From Daldinia sp. FL1419 (lineage: Eukaryota > Ascomycota > Sordariomycetes > Xylariales > Hypoxylaceae): a stretch of 64,000 nucleotides of DNA. The notes beneath the pieces were generated by a model, which had not been told where the DNA came from, did not search any database, and saw only the letters and a list, made by a program, of their open reading frames with translations. Positions 12,448 through 24,713 of this stretch are shown here, in pieces. Each line of letters opens with the position of its first letter. Within the stretch, counting starts at the first letter, position 1. The position numbers were made by a program, and so were the translations under genes. The stretch covers positions 26,486 to 90,485 of the forward strand of contig MU623478.1 in the NCBI GenBank assembly GCA_025201765.1, written 5' to 3'.

Positions 12448-14072
12448 CNNNNNNNNNNTTACGCCTTTGATATTTTTTTTTACTGTGTTTCAATTTATCA
12501 ATTTTCTTTTTTTTTGTGAATATTCATTAAAAACTGTCCCCCCCCCCCCCCCCCCCCCCCCCCCATTTATTACCATGAGAAGAGATCTGCTGCCTACCTC
12601 CTAGCCCGCCTTTCCTTCATGTCTTTATTCTAAACGGATATTATAGATAATAGAGAAGATAGGGGAGATGAGCTCAAGCCTAGCAGCTCGCGATATTTTG
12701 TTTGTGCGTTTGATCTTTGTAGATACCTAAATAAGAAGAAGCAGAGCCTAGAGGGAGAATTAATGGGGACGAGAAAGTGTTGGCTATGTTCCATGATAAG
12801 ACACGGAAAATGGTGGGGGTTTAAGATGCGCTGCACCGCATATACATATTAGTAGGTAGTAGATATGTACCTTACGTACTCTATACCCACATCCATGCAC
12901 GTACCTAGATAGATTACACTTCTATAGGGTATCGTCATATCTACCTGATATTATTAATGTTGGAAGCGCTGGTGTTCAAAGCCAAATAAATTACTTGTCA
13001 TATATGTACGTAGTAAGTAAGTTAGGTACCTACCCAAGATACCTATGATACCTATGTATCTAGAGATGACCACCAATTCAGCCTGGATCCAGTCCCCATT
13101 TTTTTAATTCCCCTCCATTGTTAGTACCTACATATCGGGCACGCATCTATTAGGTACATGTTAGATTGGACCCTTAGAAACATACCAACAGACCTAAGGT
13201 TGTTCACCTTTTGGGTCTCCAACCAAGTTGATCTTTGATCTAACCTACCTAACCTTGGAGACTTACACTTCACAATCCTTAACGAAATCCTTGATTTAAC
13301 CCGCCAATCCCACCAGCCCATCGACCACCTCGACACAATGCTAGTACATCGTTGATTGGTATTGATATTTCGCGCCGATCCTACCTATCGCCTATTATAA
13401 CACAACACACATCTTAAATATGCAAATATGGCTTACGAAGACAATGGTATTGGTGTGATCAAATTGGTATTATTAGGCTACAACATAAGGCTCAGGGTCC
13501 TCTGGGGATCTTCTACCTGACCAAGGCGTTAGTCCTAAGGGCCAATATATGCCGAGTAGCTAGTCTTGTATCGAATCCCATACCATCCGTACCTTTCTGT
13601 ACTCCAGAATTGTAATAACATCAATGGGATATCGCAAATTCACTCATGGGTCCTTCATCTGTCCTTCGTCTGCCATTCGTCTTCCCTATCATTACCGTCG
13701 TTCCTAGTACCATTCGCTCTCGTCACCCTGTGGACGGCACCCCTCGCTACAAACTTCGCACTCCCCCAAAAGTATAAGCTAACCGCCATCCCATACAACT
13801 GGTTCGGCATAGCTAACCGGATAGGTCAAGCGCCAAGGCGGAGTTATGAGGCTTCTAGATGTAGAGGAATTGGGAGCCATCAAATCTAACTCGTCCATAA
13901 TTGCGTCGCGGAATAATGCGACGCTGTCTAACCAGACGGGTGAGCCTATGGTATTATCCTCTCTACCGTGCCAGATATTAGTTTGAGTAGATCGAACACC
14001 GACTAGAGACTGTGCTCTCATAATTGGAATAGCAACGCCAGCGTATGCTTTCGAACGATGATTCAAGTTGCT
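10870..14072. other. 3.2-kb intergenic region with an assembly gap
   Basis: No supported gene lies here. It holds the promoter side of the membrane-protein gene (left) and the 3' flank of the phosducin-like gene (right). TACCTACC motifs recur at 11290-11340 and 13010-13070. Poly-G, Ns and poly-C interrupt it at 12392-12564, so gene content around the gap cannot be excluded. Small frames at 13566-13889 and 13779-14066 have no recognisable motif. Confidence 0.55.
12392..12564. other. Assembly gap: poly-G(56), N(10), AT-rich insert, poly-C(27)
   Basis: Positions 12392-12447 are 56 consecutive G, then one C, ten N at 12449-12458, 79 ordinary bases (12459-12537), and 27 consecutive C at 12538-12564. 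The N run marks a scaffold join of unspecified true length. Long poly-G at a contig end is a known artefact of two-colour sequencing chemistry, and poly-C is its reverse complement. The 79-bp insert between gap and poly-C may itself be a misplaced fragment. Confidence 0.9.
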
Positions 14073-15006
14073 TTATATGATGCTATGCTTCTTGAAGATC
14101 TTTGTTAACGAGTCACTGTCGAAGTCCTCGTCGTCAGGAATCATGTCGATGATGCCTGTCAGGTTGGCGAATAGATCACCCTGGTTCCTGTAGGCAAGAA
14201 TTGTGGGCACGGCAGCATTATCGAATTCAATGTCCTCGTAGTGGACTTTGACGAAATGTATTTCAGGATAAGATGTGACTAGCGGCCGTAATGCCGACTC
14301 GATGAGACCCGATACCTGGCACTGTCCGTTTGATTAGTATATGCTTGTATAAGTTAGGTTCTGCAAAGAGGAATTAACTAACCTCGTGGTCGTAAACGAA
14401 TACAACGACGACTGTATCTCTTCCTACTCTCTCGATGGCATCCAGGTATCCTAGGGCGTCAACACTATCGAAACGCCCATACATTCTCAAGCTCGGGCTT
14501 GTTCTCCGGGTGCGAATGCCATTCTTAGCTTCCCTCTCGAGTTCTTGTCTTCGTGTCTCCCGCCATTGCTGGAGAAAGCTATCCTCGTCTTCATCTTCTT
14601 CGCTGTCGCCGCTGTGTGAACCGGTAGAACGAGCTCCTTCACCCTTCCCGAATACAGATTGGCGAGCGGCGCGAACTCTACTCCGCCACTTGTTCTGACG
14701 AGCTAGTTCATAGGCGCGAGCGTCGGCAATGACACCTTTTACGCCAGTGCTACGGCCCGAATCGAAGCTTGCCGGCGGCAGCTTCACTTCACCTGCCAAA
14801 CTTGGGACGCGCATGGCTGCTTCTATTTGTGAGTTGCGGTAACGATCTTCTTCGTCTTCGTCAGAGTTCTCGGCCTCGCTACGAGCGTCTTCACGATCTT
14901 CAGGATGTACTCTTGAACCGTGGTCCGTATTCTTTTCGAGGAAGTCTTGAAATTCTTCCTGGGCAGGAGTAGGATTGACGTTTACGTTTGCGGAAGCAGA
15001 GGTCAT
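14073..15006 (-). CDS. Phosducin-like protein (PhLP1/BDM-1/PhnA type), G-beta-gamma chaperone
   Basis: Two exons, 14383-15006 and 14073-14321, encode 290 residues. The 61-nt intron 14322-14382 has a GTTAGT donor, an ACTAAT branch-like motif and a CAG acceptor; it rejoins YDHE to CQVSGLIESAL. The N-terminal half is charged and helical (FQDFLEKNTDHG, HPEDRED, QIEAAMRVPSL, LPPASFDSGRSTGVKGVIADA). A thioredoxin-like fold follows from about residue 165 (MYGRFDSVDALGYLDAIE, TVVVVFVYDHE, IHFVKVHYEDIEFDN, VPTILAYRNQGDLFANLTG). Family knowledge: these proteins work with the CCT chaperonin to fold G-beta and assemble it with G-gamma. The N-terminal pattern matches the Cryphonectria BDM-1 and Aspergillus PhnA group better than the Plp2 type. 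The G-beta gene itself lies about 5 kb upstream on the same strand. Start chosen at the only upstream in-frame ATG. Confidence 0.9.
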
Positions 15007-15149
15007 GTTGGGCGAGGTAGAAGACGGGAGGAGGGGGGGTAAGAGGATTGATATATGCGATCGGTTTTAGTCGGTGTGGGCAAGACCACGAGGGATAAGA
15101 CAGGGAAGAGTCAAAAAGAACAAGGAAGCCTGTCCTGGGGGAGGGATGT

Positions 15150-15203
15150 GGATGGTATGGATGGTATGGATGGTATGGATGGTGTGGATGGTGTGGATGT
15201 TGT
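15150..15203. repeat. 9-bp minisatellite (GGATGGTRT, 6 copies)
   Basis: Six consecutive 9-bp units: three GGATGGTAT, two GGATGGTGT and one GGATGTTGT. It lies 144-197 bp upstream of the phosducin-like start codon, so it is in the promoter or 5' UTR. The apparent Ile-His-Thr coding repeat on the minus strand is just the repeat being translated. Confidence 0.9.
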
Positions 15204-18200
15204 AGGGTTTTGGTGGGAGGGAGGAAGAAGAGTAGGGCAGAATAGGCTCATGTACACCGCAATGACCCAATATTTTCTTTTGGCCCAAGAAGAAGGGGAT
15301 GAATAAGGGTTACCAGGGTTAGTAAGTTTGGTCAAAAAATGACGAAAGTTTGGGATTAGCGGGAATGCAAGGACTGAAAAAAAGGAATGCTTCTGGAACA
15401 ATGCCTAAAGTAAACTAATAGGAAGGAAGAATAGTTAGACAGATAATAGAAAGAATACACTAACCTTAGCAAGAATAGCAAGAATAGCAAGAACTACTGT
15501 ACATAAAAGAAAGGAGTTGCAGAGGAAGGGCTGCGGCATGCATCAGAATGTTTCAGACGCCACAAAATCAAACACTTTAGGTTTAGCCTCTATAGAATCA
15601 ACCTGCCCAGATAGTACGCTATGTTAGAGAATGTGTAAGGTCATGTATGGCCGTGTCTTTAGATTCCACTAACCATGCAACTTTGTTTTACAGCTAGTTA
15701 GGTAGTTAACACTACTTGGTTTAGTTTCTTTCCTTTTTTTTCCTTTTTTTTTCTTTTTCATCTAACCGTTAGATATGTACGTACCTCTTCCACCTATGTA
15801 ATACTTTAACCTAGGTATTTAACAATGCACACAACATTGTACAGAACGCAAAATGAAATCAAACAACCATTCGTAAAATTAGATTCCTGATTATTCTAAT
15901 CCTTCCTATTTTTTTATATTGGGGTTTTTTTTTGTTTTTTTTTTACGAACACACGGAAGGAATCCGTGGCGAAATAAGGAGGACAATTGCACTGCCTGAG
16001 CCGTACACGTATACACACAGACACATCCACCAGATTGGGGATGCGGCGCCGCGGCGTTGCGTGGTGTCAATACGATGCTTCGACAGGGATTAAAAACGTG
16101 GGAAAAAAAGGAACATGGGGTTGAACCATCAATAGTCAAGTCTTTTTTTTTATCCTTCTTCTTTCTTACGAACTACCCCATCTCTAACCCATACCCATAA
16201 TGACTCCCGTTATTCCCTTGTCCATGACATATAGCATTGTTTAATATGATAAATACTACATTATATGGTTTGCTAATTAAACGAGGTTTGAAAAAACAAG
16301 AAAGCTAAGATACGTAGGTAGGTACGTAATTAATGGAAAGAAGCAAAGGTAATGGACGATATGGAAATTAGTTCAAACGACAAGAATTTCGTATTTACTT
16401 TTTGAGGGACCCCGTAGGCAATACCTCGACGACTCTCAACAGCAAACTCGGGAATGCTAGCCATGTACAATACGTCATATTATTGTCCGCGGATAGACAC
16501 TACATAGTACGCGATGGATACATAGTGCATATTATGCTAAACTCAATCCGTTCTAATAATAAAACATCCGTTGCTATGTACTTATAAGCGAGGGACCATA
16601 TGATCTTCCAATCCGGGAAAAACACCCATTCAGAGAATGGCTATTAACTAGTACATAAAGTACAGAGTCAGAGATAGCATTTCACGATCTGCAAGGCCCC
16701 AGTTCCAGAGATATGGTGTTAAACTCTGATGAACATTTCTGCTGGTAGAATACTTCTGGAACTTGGATACTAACTACATACTATAGTCTATAGCGCAGAA
16801 AGCGTAACAAAGACTAGGTTAGCTGCTAACTAGTTTGGGGGCGATGGTGGCAGAATGGGACCGGGGTATGTATATGTAAGTGGAAAAGGGGTCTGCTTTG
16901 CCTGCTTTGGCTAAAAATAACTTCAATCTTCATGTCGGCATAGCCGACACTGTACTATAGTATGTATTATAACTTATCCAAAACCAGCAACGCGACCTTG
17001 ATAGTTAAACCACGACTATCCAAGTAGAGGGTAGCTATTCATCTTAACCAGACAATGCGTCATGCACGACATCTTACGGCCTCATCCCATGTCAAGTTTG
17101 TAGCTAGTGATTTTTTTTTTAATTATTCCACATCCGCTAAGGCTGCGACAAGGAGCTTATGTCTTCCGCGGATCTTGCTAATAGATAACCGAGACCCAAA
17201 TCCGTGGCACCATATACAAGCTGGGGTCTTCAGAAGGTTTATGGCCCTCGAGAGTTATCGGTATGTTAGATAGCTCAACTCACTAAGGTTAGTTCTCTGG
17301 AAATCTGGTGAGCATCCTAGGGTGTCCTTAGACTAATATGGATATACACGCTCGCCTCGGATTCCTAATGCCTACCACGAATACGGTCAGCTGTGGCTTA
17401 GGTTAGGTAAGTTGCTATCCTATTCCTTCAAGCGTCAACCAGCAACAGGGCAATTCTCTCCATATAAAACGTCTATCTAACCTAAGTACCGATATCTATA
17501 CTGATGCTAATCCCCAGGACGATACGAGCCAGTGGAAGACACAGATACATTCCTGAGATTCCTGGTTTTGGGAGATCTTCCCAGCTAAGAAAACTCATGT
17601 TAGGGATTAAAATATCCCTTTGGGGAATACCCCTCTAAGTTTATATGAGATATTACGATCGAGTAGTTGTATCATAACCAAGACTCGTTATGCACCTTGT
17701 ACACCGACGGTGTAGGATGGGTTCCCTTGTTTCCGTAGAGCCAGAACGTATGAATTCGAAACTTGAGCGGCCGTCCCGTGATCCATAAGATCGCAATCTG
17801 CCGTGGTACCCCTATCCCGTCGTCTCCCGCTACTCTATATCCCGCGATAGGGCATCCTCAGTGTTTCGAACTACTCGTATATCACGAAGTGGATGTAAGA
17901 GGCTTATACGTTATTCCACATAGACTCTGAGCCTAGGCTATGGAAGTTAGTAATTATACTTACTGGGGAAATCACTTTCTGATTATCCTACTCATAATTC
18001 CAACACGACCACTATAATAAGCTAACATATAAACTTTTAGATTTATGCTACACTTCCCTTATGTACCCGGCAAGCAAGGAGACAGTACGAGGGAAGGCGG
18101 ACTAATCCGTAATCAGCGAGCCTCGGTTGTGAAGGTATAGGTTGTAAATGATGACTGACGTTTCCATGCTGGCGCGTGGTATGTGATGATGCAAGAAAAA

Positions 18201-18235
18201 GCGAGCACACAACCACGTTATAACGCGATAGTCGA

Positions 18236-18860
18236 TAAAGCCGAGACTACACCGCTGGCATACATGCGAGCTCTTTGTTCCATATCTCACCGGTCGAGGG
18301 ATCTGTCGACATCGTCAATGAGACTGGAACGACTTCCGAGGCCCTTTCACATCGGCACCAAGTTTCCGAGGAAACATACAAAGCGTCCAGTACAAACCAT
18401 ACTCCGATCAAGGAAAAGGCATTGAGTCCCAGCGGGCATGTGAAGCAGGTCGGCGAGGAGGGGCTTGGGTTCGCTCTTCCGGACTCACGTATGTCTAATA
18501 CCCTGGTAGTTTTGAGTGTTAGTTTTACAAATAGTTAATGGTGAACTCATATATCTAAACGATTCTGTTAAGATAAAGAATACACATCCCCGTCATACCA
18601 CTTTCGTAATAGTCATGTCGTTACTAGTTAATAGGAATACCGATAATACGGGACAATGGGGGCCTACGAGGCAAGGGATGGACGTGCTTGGCTCAGGGGT
18701 AATGTACACCAGACCCTAATCGTAACTCTTCATCCATTTTTCCCCAGCCAAACTCCAAGCCACCTAAAAAATCGAGGCTCAATGTTGGGTTTCGAATCCT
18801 AGTAAGTTACTTATTATATAGCGCTTAGACTACTATTAAGGAATATAAAAGGGGCGGATA
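18236..18860 (+). pseudogene. Possible unannotated or decayed multi-exon gene
   Basis: Several coding-like blocks can be chained. Block A, about 18236-18489, is open and reads GTTSEALSHRHQVSEETY and GHVKQVGEEGLGFALPDS, ending at a GTATGT donor. Block B begins after a TAG at about 18532 in the right phase (NGELIYLNDSVKIKNTHP...) and could end at GTAATG near 18697. Block C, about 18749-18802, sits between a strong pyrimidine-CAG acceptor and a GTAAGT donor (PNSKPPKKSRLNVGFRIL). A last block reads EYKRGGYVDS to a stop. Phases fit across all three joins. There is no recognisable domain and no clear start codon: the block-A frame is closed by a TAA just upstream. Weak stop-containing fragments at 17.7-17.95 kb could belong to the same relic. 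Either a real small gene or a degraded one; low certainty. Confidence 0.28.
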
Positions 18861-20092
18861 TGTAGACTCCTAGGCGATTTATGGGAATATAGGTTGAGTA
18901 CACTTGATGTCAGATGATCGTTAAGCCCGCAGGACCCTATTAGACTAACCTACGGTTCATTTAACGGCGTCCATGTAGACCTGTCTTATATTGCTTACGT
19001 AGAGTGAACATTACCTTAGGACTGATCCGATTTCAGACTCTTACATAAAGGAGACCTATTTGAGGAAACATATCACTAAAGTAGTGAGATAACCAGATGA
19101 CTTTGAATACCAAATTAGTTTTGGATGATTTCAGCGTTCAATATGACATGACTATGGTACAAACAGTAAGGGAAGAGCCGGTACGATGCCGGATGCGAAT
19201 GTGTTCATCTTACCCCTACTTCATTCAGTTGCACCTAGCCGACTCGATTTCCCTAGAACTGGGAAGGATACGCCAGTAAGAGACGACCTCTAAGAAACAC
19301 CCACAAGATGACCAGCCACCACTAAAAACCCAAATACTGCACATCCTCCCTTCCGCTGGACTCGTCAAATAGGCCACCACACTCGTGATTTTTCCTTTTA
19401 TCCACAGAAGAAAAATACCAATCAACACCTCCCTACTCCGTCTACTATAGTGAGGTCAGGGGCAGGAAAAGGCAATAAACAGGAATCAAGTAGAAGCGCA
19501 ATAATTGTTTTTGTTTCCGGGTGAAAGCCTTTCTTCATATCAACATGCCTCCGTAAAAGGGGAGACTGTATCCGTGTATCGAGTCGCCGAGAAATTTTGA
19601 ACTGAATCATAAGGGAAGCAGAGCCCCAGGTTCAATAAAAAGCCCAATCACCATACCGCATCTTCGCCTGAAAAATTGAGGTGCTCGGTGTATTTAGCTT
19701 CGAAAATAAAAATCGGACCGAACGTTGTAAATTAGTATCAAACGGGTCCGAGGCGGTATATTAGCAGACTAGCTGACAGGTGCGAATTGGGTAGAGAAAT
19801 ATGATATTATGGAGGTATCTAAAAGTGAACAGGACCGGGAACTATACACTTCCTTGGGCCCCTCGGTCGACAGCGGCGAACAGCGGTTCGGTGGGAATCG
19901 AGTACAACACAGGCCAGTAAGGAAAATAGGTGCTGGGAAACGTTGTCGTGACTTCGTCCTGATAGCATCGAACCTAAGCGATTCGTCATGCGTGACAGGT
20001 TGAAATTAGTTCGAAATATTCGTCTGAAAAAAGGAGAGCGGCAGTTACGCAGACTGTACGTAACAACGCTCCATCTTGACATAGATTTCCAT

Positions 20093-21447
20093 TTAGTATG
20101 CCCAAATTTTGAGCTACCAGATGTTAGCATAACCCGAGAGCGTTCAAGACACAAGCGACCAAAACTTACCACAGAGTCCCAAGAGCCTGTGCATAGGCTG
20201 ATACCGTCGTTGCTAACGCCCAGACAGCTGACACGGTTCTCATGACCTACGAGAGATCCAACCTTCTCTCCTCTGGTGACGTCCCATACCTATAAAAAAT
20301 TGTTTAACCGACGAACTTAACATTATCGGAAAAGAGGAAAAAAATACCTTGCATTCGAAATCATCGTATCCCGCGAACAATAGGCGACCAGATACGGACG
20401 TAGCAACAGAGGTGATACCGCATAGAATGGATTCAGACTGTGACAGAATTAGCACCCACTAGGCGGGTATTATCTCGCCTCAGCTACTTACCCCGTAGAG
20501 ATTGAGCTCCCTATCCGCTCGAATATCAAACAGTCTGCACGTCGCGTCATCGGATCCCGTTACAAATGAATGGCCGTCGGGGAAGAATTGGATTGCATTG
20601 ATATCAGACTCGTGACCAGCAAATGTCTGCACGGCCTTGCCGGCACGGATATCCCATAGCTTTGCGAATGCGTCGCAAGCGCCGGAAATGAATGTGTTTT
20701 GATTCGTAGGGTTTAGACTGATGCTCATGACATCACCCAGATGGTCGGCAAACTCCATAACCTTGGTTCCAGTCTCGATATCCCACTTCATACATGTCAT
20801 ATCACCCGAAGATGTAAGTATACTCCGGTCGTTAATGAATCGACAACAAGATAGATAACCAGCATGGCCAGAAAGTTCACGGGCTACACGTGTCGGCCCA
20901 TCTCGGTTCTGGTTGAGGTTGTAGATGGAGCAGATGTTATCGAGACCACCGCAGGCAACGTAATTACCGCTCGGGGCGTAAGCGCAGGTCATGACCCATG
21001 ATGACCGTAAGGGGATGGCGTGGACCTTGTTTGTCGTGTACGCATCCCAAATAATCAACTTGCCGTCTTGCGAGGCAGATACTAGGTGTCTTCGGTCGGT
21101 CGACCAGTGCATAGCATAGATTTTAGCGAGATGTCCCTTCAGCGTCCTCTTTGTCTTCATTAATTGGTTTCGGGGGATTGCTTCGTGAGATTGTTGTGCT
21201 ACGGCGCGGACTGAGAGGGACAAACATGATTGTTAGAAGAAAGCGCACCAATCAATTTTATACAACGCGTTTTCAAGGCTATAGGTTATTTTCAATTGAT
21301 AAACAAGCATGACTTACGAGTAGTGTCGGCGAGTTCATCCTTCTTTCGCTTGATCCTATCCTTCAAGTTCTCAGCCTCGCGTCGCGCCTGCTGAATGCGC
21401 GCTTGCATTGCCTCGGGAGACACATCGTTTGGACGTTGCGAGTCCAT
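20093..21447 (-). CDS. gnb-1: Heterotrimeric G-protein beta subunit (GNB-1/SfaD type)
   Basis: Five exons (21318-21447, 20492-21210, 20348-20437, 20170-20289, 20093-20113) encode 359 residues, the usual fungal G-beta size. Introns are 107, 54, 58 and 56 nt, with GT..AG ends and a clear CTAAC branch site before the tiny last exon, which encodes only LKIWAY and the stop. The N-terminal helix (residues 1-45, [20 protein letters not shown]) forms the coiled coil with G-gamma. Seven WD repeats follow ([69 protein letters not shown]). The protein acts at the plasma membrane as G-beta-gamma and in fungi controls growth, conidiation, mating and virulence. All WD motifs look intact. Its likely folding chaperone, the phosducin-like protein, is the next gene downstream on the same strand. 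Confidence 0.97.
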
Positions 21448-24400
21448 GGCGGCAATGGATATGTGTCAAGGAGAGAACCGAGGAGCAGCGGGAGGGAATT
21501 GGATGGATGATGATGGACGACGGGTGTCGTCAAGCGGTGTGGATAGAGTTGATTTTGGAGTTCGCGAATAGCGTACAGGACACCGAAGGGGGTAAAAAAG
21601 AGAGAAAAGGTGTGAGGTTGGAAATCAACTCGGGGTAAGGGTGAGGAGGGAAGAGAGACAAGCTTCAGGGGGGTCCTTGTCGTAAGTGCTCTGACCAGTA
21701 TTAAAAGGGTTAAAAATCAAAATAAAATAAAATAGAGCTCCGGCTAGGCCACACTCGGGGATGTAGTAGAAGAGATGGACCTGAATCGTCAGGGCGAGGA
21801 ATGAGGAAAAGTGTGGAGAGCGTTAGAATTTCTAGCGGTGCTAAGCTTGGCTTAAGGTGCTAAGGTGCTAAAGCTTAGGTGCTAAAGAGGTTGCTAAGAG
21901 GAAGTCGGGAATAGATTTTTTTTTTTTTGGTTGCATGTAAATACATGTAAGTTGCAAGAATAGGTAGTAATAGTGGTTGGGGGGAAAAAAAGTCACAGGC
22001 TTTCAAATTTGGAAACTTGGGAAAAAGATAATCAAAGCAAAAGACAGGAAAATACTAGAAGGAAGGCAGCATCTAGCAATCTGGAAGGAGTAGTAGTAGT
22101 GCTGCTGTCGGCTGTAGACCGTAGGAAGCAGGAGTAGGAACAGGAGGTAAATGAAAGTAAAGGTAGGTAAGCTCCCTAAGTTCAAGCCTAAGGTACCATA
22201 TGTACCCGGAGATAGCGCATATACATATGTACATGCATCAAAATATGTGGAGACCTTGGACGAAGGTATACATATCTTGTATGTAGGCTGGTACTGTAAT
22301 TCTAATTCCTCGTCGTAGCATTCGAACTTTTCTCTCTTTGCCTTTCCCGCCTATTACCAGGCACAAGCATGCATTAGTACCTAGGTAGGTAAGGTAATCT
22401 ACCTTAGTATGTATATTGGACATAATACCTATGTACATTAGCACTCGTTTATGTATCCATTTATATGCTGTTCTACGTACAAACCAATGCAGATCGCACC
22501 ACAATAACAAATATTAATATCTTTCCAAGGTACAATTGAAGCTATGAAAAGATTATCCGCGCTACGGTTATCCATATGTACCTACCTACGCATATATTTG
22601 AAGAAGGCCATGTCCGTTACAAAATGTCTCCTTTCATTTTATATTAGATATCCATTGCTGAATAATAGCACGGTCTTCCTTCCGGCCGACGAATGATTGC
22701 GTCGCCTTGGTCTGTCCGCCGGATCTAATTAAGAAGCTTTATTGCGCTTAACAATAACAGAAAAAAAAAAAAAAAAGGATAGGTACCTCATACCTAAATG
22801 TAATATGATAAGCAACATGCAACCACCAAATACCGGGTACCTAACGTATGTAGGTATGTAGCGTAAGATTTGGATATACTAGCCCTAGGTAGAGAGATGG
22901 ACGTATACGTAGGTACCTATGCATGATATGTCCTAGGTAAGTACCTAGGTTAGGTAGGTAGGTATGGTTGAAATATTTGTAGTGCCTACTAATTAATCTG
23001 ACAATACAGGAAGAAGGTAGCGAACTCGTTCGATACTGATACCCAAGTAGAATCCCAGGCCGCGCTGCAATTAGCTAAAAGGGGGAATGATAGGACTGAC
23101 TAATGAGGCATCCTATTTGCTGCGACAAGTAATTGCGCCGCTTGTGTGTGTAAGTAGGTAAGCGCTCGGGCTTTGAATACATGTACTTTGATACTTTCTT
23201 TCGCTTGCGTAACAGTTAATCCAGGTAGGTACCTTCCTACAAGGCCAATAAGATAACTTCTCCTTTCCATCATTTACTAACGGTTAGAACATTTACCAAG
23301 TAGCCCTAAATTATTTCAGGTGCTTTAGGCTAGGTACTACGTAGCAGGTACTTTATCACCTTATATAATACAGATTTGACTGTAATACATAAGGTAGGTA
23401 CCCAGGTACCTAATAAGAAGTAAGAATGTCGCATTTCACATCGTAGCAAGGCTTGTCAGTTATTGATTTTACACTAACTACCTACATATTAATTATCCAT
23501 GCCCCCTTTTAACCATCTCTAGAAATCTTCACTTACGACTTACACATCCCATACTAACGCTCTAACCTAGTCACTTAAACAAAAGTCATCCATGACGAAT
23601 GCATCATCGGACAAATTTATGCATCTCAGAAAAGAATAACGATTTAGAACCTGGTCTGGGAGATTCGGATCGCGTCTCCCGGATAGATCTTACCAGTGCT
23701 GACCATCCTCGCTTTTTCACCAATCCGACCATCCAGTCCAATTTTATTGCATTTCGAAGAGAGCGGGGTGGGTATCAACTACCTAACCTAGGTCTGCGAG
23801 GCTTCTGCAAGCAGTCAGGTACTTCTATGTCCTCTTTCTGGTATTGGGTCCTAGGATAAGCACATAATATATATCCTAGGTCCAACCGTAGGCCTTTTAT
23901 TTATATTGTTAATATATATTTTTTCTTTGTGCTTACAGCCTCGCTATCAAGGTGGAGTTAGATTTATAAAAGGAAAAAAAAAAGAAAAAAAAGTTGATGG
24001 GTTCGGTTTTCTAGATGGGAACATCGTCGCCCCGGCCTTATTAAATTGGTGTCATCGCATCCAATTCTCTGCTCGCGGCACAGCAAACGAGCCAAGCGTC
24101 ATCGTCCAATACGCCTGTCGAATCATTCTTCTAGATCGGTCTTACTTCTATTCTATACGACAATTCAAAATATTTTTTAGGAATTGTCTATTTTACCCCA
24201 AGACTTAACGATGCAGGTCAGGTAGTTAGTGTATACTTTCATTATCACATCAGGGTCCGTGCCATATTAGATCTATCATAACACGATCAAGAATATCAAA
24301 ATAATGCCCCCTTACCCAAAGAGCTTAGTTGCGTAATGTCTCCGCTGCTACAGGAACAAGAAATCGTATTGTACATACTCAGTACGGTCCTTCAATGCGG

Positions 24401-24713
24401 ATATACTACCAAAATCGTCCCTGGTTCATCCCCTAGCCGCGTTAGCCTCGACGGCCTAGTCAACGAGGCATTCTCGATCCTCGCCTATGCAAGGTACTGG
24501 CCGGTCTTGAAAATAGTCGGACCCGATAATGGACCCGGTAATGGACCCTCTCTCCAGCTTTCTAGCTCCTATTGTAACCTACCTAACCTAGTCCACGAGC
24601 TTCCCACCAACAATAGAGAAGTTCGTCCAACGTGCGTAGAATAAAGAGGGCTAGGATTAGCTCGGTTCTTTGTTCTGATCTCGTGCAAAGAGGTCTAGAT
24701 ATGCAGTTCTAAT

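Larger units (their letters stand above)
15007..20092. other. Gene-poor 5-kb spacer between phosducin-like and G-beta genes
   Basis: The left part (15007-16400) is promoter-like for the phosducin-like gene, with a 9-bp minisatellite, poly-pyrimidine and poly-T runs. The middle (about 17.3-19.3 kb) has near-normal GC and fragments that read like exons, including a possible multi-exon gene at 18.2-18.9 kb listed separately. Frames at 17055-17273 and 19097-19279 show no recognisable motif. No RNA gene is seen. Confidence 0.5.

Noticed and set aside
12269..12604. Glycine-rich open frame across the gap
   Set aside because: Its length comes only from translating the poly-G run and Ns.
13779..14066. 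Separate 95-codon minus-strand gene downstream of the phosducin-like gene
   Set aside because: No motif or splice context; it lies in the expected 3' UTR/downstream spacer.
16931..16947. TGTCGGC-ATA-GCCGACA inverted repeat as a terminator or operator
   Set aside because: A 7-bp stem without context; common by chance in 64 kb, and rho-independent terminators do not apply to this organism.
18780..18810. tRNA B-box-like GGTTTCGAATCC
   Set aside because: It has one extra T relative to the B box, no A box at the right distance and no cloverleaf; it lies in a possible exon.
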